Source: Corynebacterium endometrii (GTDB lineage Bacteria; Actinomycetota; Actinomycetes; Mycobacteriales; Mycobacteriaceae). Taken from it: 64,000 bases of DNA. Position numbers and translations under genes: made by a program. The notes beneath the pieces are model-generated. The model saw nothing but the letters and a program-made list of their open reading frames with translations. It was not told the origin of the DNA and ran no database searches. The stretch is taken from contig NZ_CP039247.1 of assembly GCF_004795735.1 (NCBI RefSeq), positions 1,674,001-1,738,000 of the forward strand, given 5' to 3'. Shown in pieces: positions 9,143-17,610 of this stretch. Positions within the stretch are counted from its first letter, which is position 1, and each line of letters starts with the position of its first letter.

Positions 9143-11332
9143 TTACTCTTCTCGAAGGGTCAAGGCCGGAGCCTCGGGGGACGGGGCAATATTGTCGCGG
9201 TTGAGTAGCCACGCGGCCACGTCCCTGAACACGGGGGCAGCGGACTGGCCGCCGGAGCCATCATCGTTAACACCAGACTCCGGCTCATCCAGCATGATGG
9301 CCACCACGAAGCGCGGATCATCCGCCGGCGCGATTCCAGCGAACGTGATCCAGTACGCGGAGTTGGAATACGCACCGGTGTTGGGGTCCACCTTCTGCGC
9401 GGTGCCGGTCTTTCCGGAGAGCTGGTAGCCCTCAATCTCATTGCCCTGGGCGGTGCCGTTTTGGATTCCCGCCGGGTCCGCCTGGAAGGTTGAGCGGAAC
9501 ATGTCCGTGACCGTGCGCGCGGTCTCGGGGGAAATGACCTGGGTGGTGCCCGGCTCGTTTAACTCGCGGCGGGTGCCGTCCGGGTTGGTGACTTCCTTAA
9601 TGATGCGCGGCTCGATGCGCTCGCCATCATTCGCGATGGCCTGATAAATGCTAGCCAGCTGCAGCGTGGTCACCGCCATGCCCTGGCCGATCGGCAGGTT
9701 TGCGAACGTGCCGCCGGACCACTGCTCGCGCGGCGGCAAGAGCCCCTGGGACTCATTAGGCAGCTCCACGCCGGAAGTCTGGCCCAGCCCAAAGGCCTCT
9801 AAGTATTCGGAGAACTTATCCATGCCCACCTGATCAGCGAGCATGAGGGTGCCCACGTTCGAGGACTTACCAAAGATGCCGGTGGTGGTGTACGGCTCCA
9901 CGCCGTGATCCCACGCGTCCTTCACGGTTACGCCGGCCATGTCGATGGAGCCCGGAACCTGGTGGACCGCCTCCGGAGTGGTGATCCCCTCCTCGATGGC
10001 GGCCGCCGCCGTGATGATCTTGGCCACCGACCCCGGCTCATACGGGTAGGAAATCGAACGGTTCTCAAAATCCTTGCCCTGCTCCAGCTGCCGGTCAATG
10101 TCCTGGTTAGGGTCAATGGTGCCCGTATTCGCCATGGCCAGGACCTCGCCGGTGGCAACGTCCAGCACCACGGCCTCGGCGGATTCGGCCTTGGAGTTGG
10201 CGCGCGCCTTCTCAAGTTTCTGCTGCAGGTAGGTCTGCAGATCCAAATCCAGGGTCAGCCGCACGTTGGCGCCGTCAACCACGGGAGCCACGTCGCGCAG
10301 GGTGCCGGGAATCGCCTGCCCCTGGGCCGAATACTCCTCAGTCATGCTGCCGTGGATGCCCGTAAGGATGGCGTCATTAAACGCCTCCAGGCCAAACTGG
10401 CCCTGGCCGTCCATGGAGACCTTGCCCAACACGTTTTCCGCAATCGCGCCGTTGGGGTATTGGCGGATGTCCTGATTATCGGCCTTGACGCCGTGGAATT
10501 CGGAGGAAATCTGGGTGGCCACCTCGGGGTCTACGTTGCGGACCAAAACCTCATACTGGGTATCGGCATTGAGCTTGGCGAGGATTTCGCTTTCCTCGAC
10601 ACGCGCGGCCTCGGCGCCGGATTCATCGATCATCCGGGGAATGCCCTCGGCCATTTCCTCGAGGCGCTTGTCCACACGCTCATCGATGATCGACTGCTGC
10701 TCCGCCTCATTCTTGCCGCTAAGCTCGCCCTCTTGCGTAGCGGCGGCCTCCTCCTGCTGGCCGAGTTCCAGGCGCAGGCGCGTTGGGGTCACCGTCAAGG
10801 ACCGGGCCTGCATGGTGTAGGCCAAGCGCTGGCCGTCGCGGTCAGTAATCTCGCCGCGACGGGCGGGCTCCGTGAACAGGCGGGAACGCTGCTGCTCCGC
10901 CTTCGCGGCCAGATCCGGACCCCACACTACTTGGACCCAAAACAGGCGTCCCACGAGGATGAGCATGACGGCGGCGAGGAAGGCCACGATAATCCGCAGG
11001 CGCTTGACCATCATGCCCGGGCGCTCATACACGGAGTAGCCCACCGTGCCGGCCGCGGTAACCTGCTGGGTTGGCCGGCGGCCGGAGGTACGCGAGGCGG
11101 CCAGGGAAGGCTTCTTATTAATATGCGGCGCGTCCGTGCGCGGCGGCGTGCGGCGGGAGGAGGTACCCGCGTGGGAACCCGTGCGCTGGCCACGGGCCGA
11201 GGAGTAACGGGCGGCGGGAAACGGCTCGCGGCCGTTACCGGGCCTGGCCTGGCCCGCCCGGCGGGAATGCCCCCGTGGATTGCCTCCATCGCGTCCGTTG
11301 CGGCCAAAGCCGCCATCACTTGGTGGAGTCAC
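9143..11332 (-). CDS. ftsI: Septal penicillin-binding protein FtsI (class B PBP3)
   Basis: Membrane-anchored transpeptidase that crosslinks septal peptidoglycan with FtsW. There is a single transmembrane segment (IIVAFLAAVMLILVGRLFW, about residues 109-127), then the class-B PBP dimerisation domain and a transpeptidase domain with SxxK (PGSVAK, near residue 431), SxN (SSN, near 488) and KTGT (near 640). At 729 residues it is longer than usual because about 105 basic, low-complexity residues rich in Arg, Gly and Pro precede the membrane segment. Internal Met or Val starts near the membrane segment could shorten it; I keep the GTG at 11332 because the open frame has consistent codon use. Confidence 0.93.
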   Translation of the reverse strand: MTPPSDGGFGRNGRDGGNPRGHSRRAGQARPGNGREPFPAARYSSARGQRTGSHAGTSSRRTPPRTDAPHINKKPSLAASRTSGRRPTQQVTAAGTVGYSVYERPGMMVKRLRIIVAFLAAVMLILVGRLFWVQVVWGPDLAAKAEQQRSRLFTEPARRGEITDRDGQRLAYTMQARSLTVTPTRLRLELGQQEEAAATQEGELSGKNEAEQQSIIDERVDKRLEEMAEGIPRMIDESGAEAARVEESEILAKLNADTQYEVLVRNVDPEVATQISSEFHGVKADNQDIRQYPNGAIAENVLGKVSMDGQGQFGLEAFNDAILTGIHGSMTEEYSAQGQAIPGTLRDVAPVVDGANVRLTLDLDLQTYLQQKLEKARANSKAESAEAVVLDVATGEVLAMANTGTIDPNQDIDRQLEQGKDFENRSISYPYEPGSVAKIITAAAAIEEGITTPEAVHQVPGSIDMAGVTVKDAWDHGVEPYTTTGIFGKSSNVGTLMLADQVGMDKFSEYLEAFGLGQTSGVELPNESQGLLPPREQWSGGTFANLPIGQGMAVTTLQLASIYQAIANDGERIEPRIIKEVTNPDGTRRELNEPGTTQVISPETARTVTDMFRSTFQADPAGIQNGTAQGNEIEGYQLSGKTGTAQKVDPNTGAYSNSAYWITFAGIAPADDPRFVVAIMLDEPESGVNDDGSGGQSAAPVFRDVAAWLLNRDNIAPSPEAPALTLREE

Positions 11333-11431
11333 TATGGGGTTTCACCTGCCTCTTACCCTTTTAGCTGGGGTCTTTATCTGTGTCTGGGTGGAAATTATCT
11401 AGCGCACCCGTTTGCGACGAACAGATGCGGG

Positions 11432-12244
11432 CTACTCGCCGGTAGCGGCGTATGGAGCCTGCGCCGGGCGCTGCGGAGCCGGCGGCGCCTGCGGTGCAGG
11501 AGCCCCGCCCTGAGGGGCGGACGGTTCCGGCTGGCCCTCAACGCCGTCCGGCCGCTGATCAGGCGCCTGCTCGGAGCCATCGCGGAAAGTCTGCTGCTGG
11601 CCCTGAGGACGCTCCGTCAAGTTGCCGGACACATCGTTTGTCTCATTCGGATCACTGGACGCCTGCCCCGGACGAACTGGCGCACCATTGACATCGATAA
11701 TAGATTCCAGGCCCTCCTCTGCTGGGCGCAGCTCGCTCATGTCACCGTTTTCTTTTACTTCGACGATGCCGGCCGCGGTGGGCACGCCGAGCTGGGTGGC
11801 GGAGGCCTTACGGGCGACGTCGGCGGAAGAGCGGATGTTTTCGAGGTCGCGGTTGAGCGACTCGAGCTGGTTGTTGAGCTGCTGCTCCTGAACCGTCAGG
11901 CGTTGAATCTCAAAGGTTTGGGTCGTAGCCACGCCGGATAGCCACATGGCTATCGCCAGGCCGGTGATTAGCATGCCAATCGCGATCGCCGACAGGCGTG
12001 AGAAGAGCGTGACCTTCTTGATTTCCGTCAGGCGGCGGCCGCGGTGGGAGACAACCTGCTGCGAACCGATTCGCGACGTGCGCGGGATTGACCTGCGCGG
12101 GCCGCGCTTCGATGGCGCGTCCGGCAACGTGGTCGACTCGTGCAGGCGGCTGCGCCCCAGCTGAGGAGTGGATCGGTAACCGGGGCGTTCGGCGGTGAGC
12201 ACGCCGGTGTCATGACCGGACGTGAAGTCTCTGCTAGCGCCCAT
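11432..12244 (-). CDS. FtsL-like bitopic septum protein
   Basis: Occupies the ftsL position between rsmH and ftsI. A basic cytoplasmic N-terminus is followed by one membrane segment (LSAIAIGMLITGLAIAMWLS), then a short coiled coil starting LTVQEQQLNNQLESLN and a DVARKASATQLG stretch, the typical FtsL/DivIC-like architecture. The remaining 120 or so outside residues are Pro/Gln/Ala-rich and low-complexity. I choose the ATG at 12244 because AAGGA lies upstream at good spacing; an alternative GTG at 12331 directly abuts the rsmH stop and would add 29 unconvincing residues. The role is inferred from position and topology, since FtsL sequences are poorly conserved. Confidence 0.8.
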   Translation of the reverse strand: MGASRDFTSGHDTGVLTAERPGYRSTPQLGRSRLHESTTLPDAPSKRGPRRSIPRTSRIGSQQVVSHRGRRLTEIKKVTLFSRLSAIAIGMLITGLAIAMWLSGVATTQTFEIQRLTVQEQQLNNQLESLNRDLENIRSSADVARKASATQLGVPTAAGIVEVKENGDMSELRPAEEGLESIIDVNGAPVRPGQASSDPNETNDVSGNLTERPQGQQQTFRDGSEQAPDQRPDGVEGQPEPSAPQGGAPAPQAPPAPQRPAQAPYAATGE

Positions 12245-12331
12245 ACTCCGGGTTCCTTTCAGGTGCGTATGTACAGATTCTGGGGTGGTTCGCCGCGGCG
12301 GGCGGCGTAGCTCATTAGCTGAGGAGGCCAC

Positions 12332-13369
12332 CTACGCCACCTCCCCTGGGCCGTGGATGACGTGGTCCCCCTCAAGGCGTTCGATGGCCCTGACGCGGAC
12401 GGAGGCCGCGCGGGAGTTTTCCTCAATCTCCTGGGCCGTGGCCTTCTCCGAACCGCGGGTCACGGTCGCATACCGCGGCGCCATCCCGGGAAGTTCCATA
12501 GGCAGACCGGCCGGGGTCTTTGACGTGGTCAATTCCCTGAAAGCGCCCTTAACGATGCGGTCCTCCAGGGACTGATAGCTCATGAAGACGGCGCGGCCGC
12601 CCACGTGCAAGGCATCCGTGATAACCGGAATGACCTGCTCGATTGCCTCTAGCTCGCGGTTGACCTCCACGCGCAGGGCCTGGAAGGTGCGCTTCGCCGG
12701 GTGGCCACCCGTGCGGCGCGTTGCCGCCGGAATGGTGGCATAGAGCAGCTCAACCAGGCGCTCCGAGGTATCAAACGGCGCCTTCTCGCGCTCTTTCAAC
12801 ACCGCGGAGGCGATTTTTCCGGCGAAGCGTTCATCGCCGTAGGTCTTGAGAATGCGGGCAATCTCGCCGTGAGAATAGGTGTTGAGGATATCCGCCGCGG
12901 TCAGGGACTGGGTGGGGTCCATGCGCATATCGAGGGGGGCATCGGTCCGATATGCGAAACCGCGATCCACCTGGTCCAGCTGCATCGAGGACACGCCAAG
13001 ATCAAACAACGCGCCCGCGACGCCATATTTAGCCGCCAGGTCCAAAATGGGATGGCCGCCCTCTGCAATCGCGGAGCCAACCTCATCGAACCTGCGCCCC
13101 ACGCCCACGAAGCGTTCAGCAAAAGGCTCAAGGCGCCGCGTTGCCGCCGCCAAGGAGGCCCCATCGCGGTCAACGCCGATGACGCGCGCCCGGGGGAAGG
13201 ACTTGAGGAAGTACTCCGTGTGGCCGCCCGCGCCGAGCGTGCCGTCAACGATCACCGCGTTATCCCCAGCCGCCTCGACCGCGGGGGCAATCAGCTGCGC
13301 CATGCGCTCACGCATGACGGGAACGTGGCCATGGTTATCCGCAATGTCGTAGTTAACCTTAGTACTCAC
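12332..13369 (-). CDS. rsmH: 16S rRNA (cytosine1402-N4)-methyltransferase RsmH
   Basis: SAM-dependent methyltransferase acting on C1402 of 16S rRNA (formerly MraW). The sequence has HVPVMRERM at the N-terminus, the SAM-binding [15 protein letters not shown] motif, [12 protein letters not shown], the [10 protein letters not shown] motif, and [18 protein letters not shown], all diagnostic. The 345 residues start at a GTG at 13369. It is the second gene of the dcw cluster, separated from mraZ by about 280 nt in which I see no gene. Confidence 0.96.
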   Translation of the reverse strand: MSTKVNYDIADNHGHVPVMRERMAQLIAPAVEAAGDNAVIVDGTLGAGGHTEYFLKSFPRARVIGVDRDGASLAAATRRLEPFAERFVGVGRRFDEVGSAIAEGGHPILDLAAKYGVAGALFDLGVSSMQLDQVDRGFAYRTDAPLDMRMDPTQSLTAADILNTYSHGEIARILKTYGDERFAGKIASAVLKEREKAPFDTSERLVELLYATIPAATRRTGGHPAKRTFQALRVEVNRELEAIEQVIPVITDALHVGGRAVFMSYQSLEDRIVKGAFRELTTSKTPAGLPMELPGMAPRYATVTRGSEKATAQEIEENSRAASVRVRAIERLEGDHVIHGPGEVA

Positions 13370-13651
13370 GGAGCCTGCCCCCTTCCCTTCATATGGCTAC
13401 GGCGAACAACACCGCACAACGCTCATGCGCAGCAGATAAATAGCGAATATTCTCAACGAACTCGATTTTGCTCACGCATGACAACGTTTGGCCGGCTCGG
13501 GGCCCAGCCTTAGACCACGAAAGTCACCGATGAGATAAATCAAGTGCGTATAGGGCCCTGTCCGAGGCAGGTATCTGATATCGGGGAAGTACACCAGAGC
13601 GTCCGCCTCGAACAGAGTCCTTACACGCACTCCATATTCAAGGTGCGTCTA
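13370..13651. other. mraZ-rsmH intergenic region, no gene seen
   Basis: About 280 nt between the mraZ stop and the rsmH start. No reading frame with convincing codon use is present. The spacing is unusually wide for the otherwise tight cluster, so it could hold a secondary promoter or an mRNA processing site for rsmH. I see no clear terminator hairpin. Confidence 0.5.
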
Positions 13652-14086
13652 CTACAGCAGGCCGGCGAGGACATCATCCGCGTCCGCCGCTGAGTAAGCA
13701 TCTTCAGTTTGTGCCTGGTATTCAGCCCATGCGGCCGCATCCCAGATTTCGAGGAAATCCACTGACCCCACAACCACGCATTCCTTCTTCAGGCCTGCGT
13801 ATTCACGGTGACCGGCCGACAACGTGATTCGACCATTGCCATCCGGGCGCTGCTCATCGGCCGAAGCCGCAAGGTTACGGATGAACGCACGCGCATCCGG
13901 ATTGGTTCGCGATACCGCCGCCGCCTTGCGTGCACGAGCCGCGAATTCTTCACGCGGGTACACGGCCAGCGAGTGGTCCTGTCCCTTAGTAACCATGAGG
14001 CCCCCAGCAAGTTCGTCGCGGAACTTAGCGGGGAGGGTTAGGCGCCCTTTGTCATCAAGCTTGGGAGTGTAGGTTCCGAGAAACAT
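13652..14086 (-). CDS. mraZ: Transcriptional regulator MraZ
   Basis: AbrB-fold DNA-binding protein that heads dcw clusters and represses its own operon by binding short GTGGG-type repeats. The start at 14086 ([19 protein letters not shown], then AKFRDEL) matches the invariant N-terminus of the family; an upstream extension of the same frame is non-coding and contains the operator. The second half-domain repeats the pattern ([17 protein letters not shown]). The length is 144 residues, normal. See the operator at 14175-14206. Confidence 0.95.
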   Translation of the reverse strand: MFLGTYTPKLDDKGRLTLPAKFRDELAGGLMVTKGQDHSLAVYPREEFAARARKAAAVSRTNPDARAFIRNLAASADEQRPDGNGRITLSAGHREYAGLKKECVVVGSVDFLEIWDAAAWAEYQAQTEDAYSAADADDVLAGLL

Positions 14087-14174
14087 CCCGGTGTCCACCT
14101 TCCTCAACTCGAAAACTCCGGTTCCTCTAGCGCTGGGGAAATGCCGCGAATGCCGGCACCACTCCACCGCTGCG

Positions 14175-14206
14175 CCCCACTCTACCCCACTTTCCCCCAC
14201 CTTCAA
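14175..14206 (-). promoter_or_regulatory. mraZ core promoter overlapped by three MraZ-type boxes
   Basis: Read on the minus strand there is TTGAAG (-35-like, 14201-14206), a 16-nt spacer and TAGAGT (-10-like, 14179-14184). Three GTGGGG hexamers with exact 10-bp period (14195-14200, 14185-14190 and 14175-14180) fill the spacer and flank the -10. MraZ is known to bind tandem TGGGN repeats spaced by 5 nt, so bound MraZ would cover the core promoter. The predicted transcript start gives a leader of roughly 85 nt. Confidence 0.8.
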
Positions 14207-14485
14207 CACTCACACGCCACCAAAGCTCCCCCAGGGGGATTAAATCCCCAGGTAAAAGCCCCAAAAATTAGTGGGGCAAATTTCCCGAACACCCCTTGAC
14301 ACCCCACCCCATTAACCCCACTAGACGCTCCATTAACGTCAACATCGGTGTGCAACTTACGCCACTACACCACTCGCAAGCCCCGCGCATGCGCCACAAT
14401 CCCCTGTTCAACCCCGCACTCTCCCCTTAATCCCCGAATCCACCCCGTACCCCACGGCACCACTGCGCCCCACCCGTCCCGAGTG

Positions 14486-14540
14486 GTGGGGCAAAGTGGG
14501 GACTTTGACACCCAGGGGGTTGCGGTGGGGCAAAGTGGGG
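14486..14540 (+). repeat. Two further pairs of 10-bp-phased GTGGGG boxes
   Basis: GTGGGGCAAA-GTGGGG occurs at 14486-14501 and again at 14525-14540, in each case two boxes 10 bp apart, but on the plus strand, opposite to the promoter-proximal boxes. Isolated copies also occur nearby, for example at 14271. They lie between the DUF3040 terminator and the mraZ promoter, about 300 bp upstream of the core boxes. Additional MraZ sites are the simplest reading. Confidence 0.5.
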
Positions 14541-14571
14541 CCATCCGGCCGCCCCAGTGGAGATGGGCAGC

Positions 14572-14606
14572 AAAAAGCCCCGGATTGCACCAGGCAATTC
14601 GGGGCC
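14572..14606 (-). terminator. Rho-independent terminator of the DUF3040 gene
   Basis: Minus-strand hairpin with arms GCCCCGAATTG / CAATCCGGGGC followed by a TTTTT run, starting about 20 nt after the stop codon at 14627. Confidence 0.8.
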
Positions 14607-14626
14607 GAAGACTTAAGGCTTAGGGT

Positions 14627-15025
14627 TTAGTTCCCCTCGAAGCGGCGGCGAAAGTTGTCCTCCAGCTTGCTTCCCACGCCACTGTTGCACTGGCCGCGCG
14701 CCAAGCGGGCTTTACCATTGCCGGCAAACGGGTCCGCGGACTGATTGTTATCACCACGAAGCATCCACACGCCGGCGCCGAACATCACCAGGAAACCGGC
14801 GATCGACAAGGTGACGTACCACAGCGAAAACTGCGCCAGAGCCACGCCGCCGATTAGCATGCACAGGCCGAGCACCACCAGGGCCACGCCCCGGATAGTG
14901 ACGGCGCCGGAGCCGCCGCCAAAATCATCATCAACATCCACCGATGAACCAAATTTAGGATCATCAGCAAGCAGCGACTGCTCTATCTCGCGTAGCGCGC
15001 GCTGTTCCTGCTCTGAAAGCGACAC
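14627..15025 (-). CDS. DUF3040 family small membrane protein
   Basis: Conserved actinobacterial protein of unknown function. The 132-residue product begins SLSEQEQRALREIEQSLLADDPKF in two blocks, the usual DUF3040 N-terminus (cytoplasmic, acidic), then two adjacent membrane segments (GVALVVLGLCMLIGGVALA and YVTLSIAGFLVMFGAGVWML). The GTG at 15025 is preceded by GGAGGGA at good spacing, so I choose it over the longer frame. Genes of this family are commonly found just upstream of mraZ in corynebacteria. No function is assigned. Confidence 0.85.
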   Translation of the reverse strand: MSLSEQEQRALREIEQSLLADDPKFGSSVDVDDDFGGGSGAVTIRGVALVVLGLCMLIGGVALAQFSLWYVTLSIAGFLVMFGAGVWMLRGDNNQSADPFAGNGKARLARGQCNSGVGSKLEDNFRRRFEGN

Positions 15026-15291
15026 TGTCCCTCCAATGTGAGTTGATGAAAATGATGTAAGGCCGTAGCCGATGCGGACACGCCTCGTAGCGCCCACGTA
15101 AAGCAACACTAAACGATACCGCCCCAAACCGCGGATGCATAGGCATCCAACGCCTTGGACGCACGCCGCGCCGCTTCGTCTACCCCTACAACGCACCAGG
15201 GCAAAGAAAAGTTCCCGGACAGAGAACTCGAGGGCAAACACATCTCTTCCGGGAAAGATTCTGCAATGGGCCCTCGGCGGGACCCCGAGCC

Positions 15292-15732
15292 TTAGGCCGC
15301 GGCGGAATCTACCACGAAGTCCATCTCCACAGCCTCCTTGAACTGGGCCGTGAGATCCATCAACTCAAACACAGTGACTTGTTCCACATTGCCGTCCAGC
15401 CCGGAGACCACACGCGAGCGCAGCCGGGAAAATGCCTTAAATTCATCCGCCCACCGCTTTCCGGCAGCATCGACCAGCGCCAACTGCTCCCAGGCACTCG
15501 ATGGCTTACGCTTGCGGCGCGCCACCGCACTTACCGCAACCCGGGCTCCGGCCGTGCGCAATGCGGCCTGGTAGGAAAGCTCAAGCGCCTCGTCTCCGCG
15601 GCCCTCCGCCGCGAGGGCGCGGGCTTCCGCCAAAAGACCTTCTGCCTGCGTTAGGAAGCGCTGGCGCTTGGCCCCACCCTGGCGGGCGGCGCCCGCCCCA
15701 AACTTAGTAGTAGCGGAAATGACCTGTGCCAT
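15292..15732 (-). CDS. SAV_6107-type HEPN domain protein
   Basis: A 146-residue, mainly helical soluble protein with a TPR/HEPN-like core (LLAEARALAAEGRGDEALEL, then YQAALRTAGARVA) of the kind annotated in actinobacteria as SAV_6107 family HEPN. The start at 15732 (MAQVISATTKFGAG) has AAGGGGG upstream; the longer frame extends into the region between divergent genes. The family function is not established. I do not see a clear RX4-6H nuclease motif, so nuclease activity is not claimed. Confidence 0.7.
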   Translation of the reverse strand: MAQVISATTKFGAGAARQGGAKRQRFLTQAEGLLAEARALAAEGRGDEALELSYQAALRTAGARVAVSAVARRKRKPSSAWEQLALVDAAGKRWADEFKAFSRLRSRVVSGLDGNVEQVTVFELMDLTAQFKEAVEMDFVVDSAAA

Positions 15733-15872
15733 GATGAGCCCCCTTCTTAGTAAGTTGCGGTTAATCTGTTGTGCTTCACACTCTAAGAAAGGGTTCGGAC
15801 AACCACCGGAGAAAATTCGAACAAACATTCTAAATTCCCGCCGGATTGGGCAACTAGCCACATTGGTTCCGG

Positions 15873-16484
15873 ATGTCTGTTGAAATAGGAACCGTGACTG
15901 TTCAGTACCGGAGCCTTAACCCCCAAGAGTTCGCCATGCTCGCCCCACCGCTCGTGGACATCTACTTGGAGGCGATGGAGTACAGCCCCCAGATCCGCGA
16001 AGATCGCGTGGCCGTGTGGCGCAGGGAGGTCCGCCACCCCGGATTCGCGGCGGTCATTGCCGAGCAAGGCGGGGTAATCATCGGCGTGGCCTACGGATTC
16101 CTGGGCAATCCGGACACCTGGTGGGACCGGCAGCTGCGGCGCGGGTGCGCCGAACGCGGCGAGATGAGCGAACGGCAATGGGACATTCTGCGCAATTACT
16201 TCGAACTCGCAGAAATCCATGTGCGCCCCTCCGCCCAGGGCCAGGGAATCGGCCGGGTGCTGCTGACCGAACTGATGAAGCTGACTTGGGCCAAATACGC
16301 CCTGCTATCAACCCCTGAAGTTGAAGGGGAGGCCAACCTAGCCTTTGGGCTCTACCGCTCCCTTGGATTCTGGGATGTGCTGCGGGATTACGTCTACCCC
16401 GGGGATAACCGGAGGTTCGCCGTGCTCGGTGTGAACCTTCCCCTCGGCAGTCAGCAGGGTGGCGCCCCGATAGGCCGCCTGTAG
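15873..16484 (+). CDS. GNAT family N-acetyltransferase
   Basis: A 203-residue acetyl-CoA-dependent acyltransferase of unknown substrate. The GNAT signature is visible: a central strand ELAEIHVRPSAQGQGIGRVLL (Q-x-x-G-x-G acetyl-CoA loop within a 20-residue stretch), followed by STPEVEGEANLAFGLYRSLGF, a typical motif B with the GFW ending. It is transcribed divergently from the HEPN-like gene, and the prenyl-synthase gene follows 18 nt downstream, so co-transcription is likely. Confidence 0.85.
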   Translation: MSVEIGTVTVQYRSLNPQEFAMLAPPLVDIYLEAMEYSPQIREDRVAVWRREVRHPGFAAVIAEQGGVIIGVAYGFLGNPDTWWDRQLRRGCAERGEMSERQWDILRNYFELAEIHVRPSAQGQGIGRVLLTELMKLTWAKYALLSTPEVEGEANLAFGLYRSLGFWDVLRDYVYPGDNRRFAVLGVNLPLGSQQGGAPIGRL

Positions 16485-16502
16485 GCGGTATCGTGTGAAG
16501 AC

Positions 16503-17594
16503 GTGAGTGAATTTAAGATCCCCGTTCTTTCCGACATACCCGCCGCCGTCCAAGCGGAGCTCAAAGAGTTCATCGCGGCCCGGCGCGGGCATGTTGGCGC
16601 CATTGGCCAGCCGGTTTCGGAGGCCGTGAACTTCTTAGAATCTTTCGTGCTCGATGGCGGCAAGCGCATTCGCCCGCTTTATGCGTGGGCGGGTTTCGTG
16701 GGCGCCGGCGGCCTGGACGGGGATGAGGATCCGCACGCGGTGTTGCGGGCGGCCAGTTCCTTGGAGTTCATCCAGGGCTGTGCGCTTATCCATGATGACA
16801 TCATTGACGCCTCCGATACCCGGCGCGGCAACCCCACCGTGCATCGTGGAGTGGAGGCCAGCCATCGCGAGCACGGCTGGCAGGGGTCCGCCGCCGAGTT
16901 TGGCCGCAACGTCGCCATTTTGGTGGGCGATCTGTCTCTGATTTGGGCAGAGGATATGCTGCAGGAGTCCGGGCTGAGCACCCTGGCCCTAGGCCGGGCC
17001 CGTGAGCCTTGGCGCGATATGCGCACTGAGGTCATTGGCGGCCAGCTGTTGGACATTTCGCTCGAGGCCGCCGGCTCTGAGTCTGTGGAGTTGGCCCAAA
17101 ACGTCAACCGTTACAAGACCGCCGGCTACACCATCGAGCGCCCGCTGCACCTGGGCGCGGCGATAGCTGGCGCGTCCGAAGAATTGATAGCAGCTTTCCG
17201 CGGATATGGCCGCGACATTGGCATCGCCTACCAGCTGCGCGATGACCAGCTGGGGGTGTTTGGTGATTCCGAATTGACCGGAAAGCCCGCCGGTGACGAT
17301 CTACGCGAGGGCAAGCGCACCGTCTTGCTGGCCCTGGCCCTGAGCAGCGCCGACGAACGGGATCCGGCCGCGGCGGCCACGTTGCGCAAGCTGATAGGCA
17401 ACAGCGATGACCCGGCCGAGATCGAGCTTATGAAACAGATCATCGAAGACTCCGGGGCGCCCGCTCTTGTCGAGCGGGAGATTGAAAAACTCACGGCCTC
17501 CGGTTTGGAACACCTCAAGCGAGCAAACGTCAGCGCTGAGGTCACAGAAACTCTCACCACGCTGGCGGTCAAGGCCACCGCCCGCCAGATGTAA
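16503..17594 (+). CDS. Polyprenyl (geranylgeranyl/octaprenyl) diphosphate synthase, IdsA type
   Basis: Trans-prenyltransferase elongating isoprenyl diphosphates. The first aspartate-rich motif is LIHDDIIDASD and the second is QLRDDQLGVFGD; GGKRIRP at the N-terminus binds the homoallylic substrate. The 363 residues start at a GTG at 16503. The next gene encodes a polyprenyl-phosphate-dependent mannosyltransferase, so a contribution to lipid carrier supply for the envelope is a reasonable inference. Chain length cannot be read confidently; a GGPP synthase is most likely from its place next to mptA. Confidence 0.88.
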   Translation: MSEFKIPVLSDIPAAVQAELKEFIAARRGHVGAIGQPVSEAVNFLESFVLDGGKRIRPLYAWAGFVGAGGLDGDEDPHAVLRAASSLEFIQGCALIHDDIIDASDTRRGNPTVHRGVEASHREHGWQGSAAEFGRNVAILVGDLSLIWAEDMLQESGLSTLALGRAREPWRDMRTEVIGGQLLDISLEAAGSESVELAQNVNRYKTAGYTIERPLHLGAAIAGASEELIAAFRGYGRDIGIAYQLRDDQLGVFGDSELTGKPAGDDLREGKRTVLLALALSSADERDPAAAATLRKLIGNSDDPAEIELMKQIIEDSGAPALVEREIEKLTASGLEHLKRANVSAEVTETLTTLAVKATARQM

Positions 17595-17610
17595 GGCCCG
17601 TTTAACGCTC

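Noticed and set aside
9905..11941. 678-residue plus-strand frame opposite ftsI and the ftsL-like gene
   Set aside because: Produced by the codon bias of the real minus-strand genes; it crosses their boundary without any start signal.
14348..14623. 91-residue plus-strand frame across the GTGGGG repeats
   Set aside because: Consists of repeat and terminator DNA; product is Pro/His-rich with no start signal.
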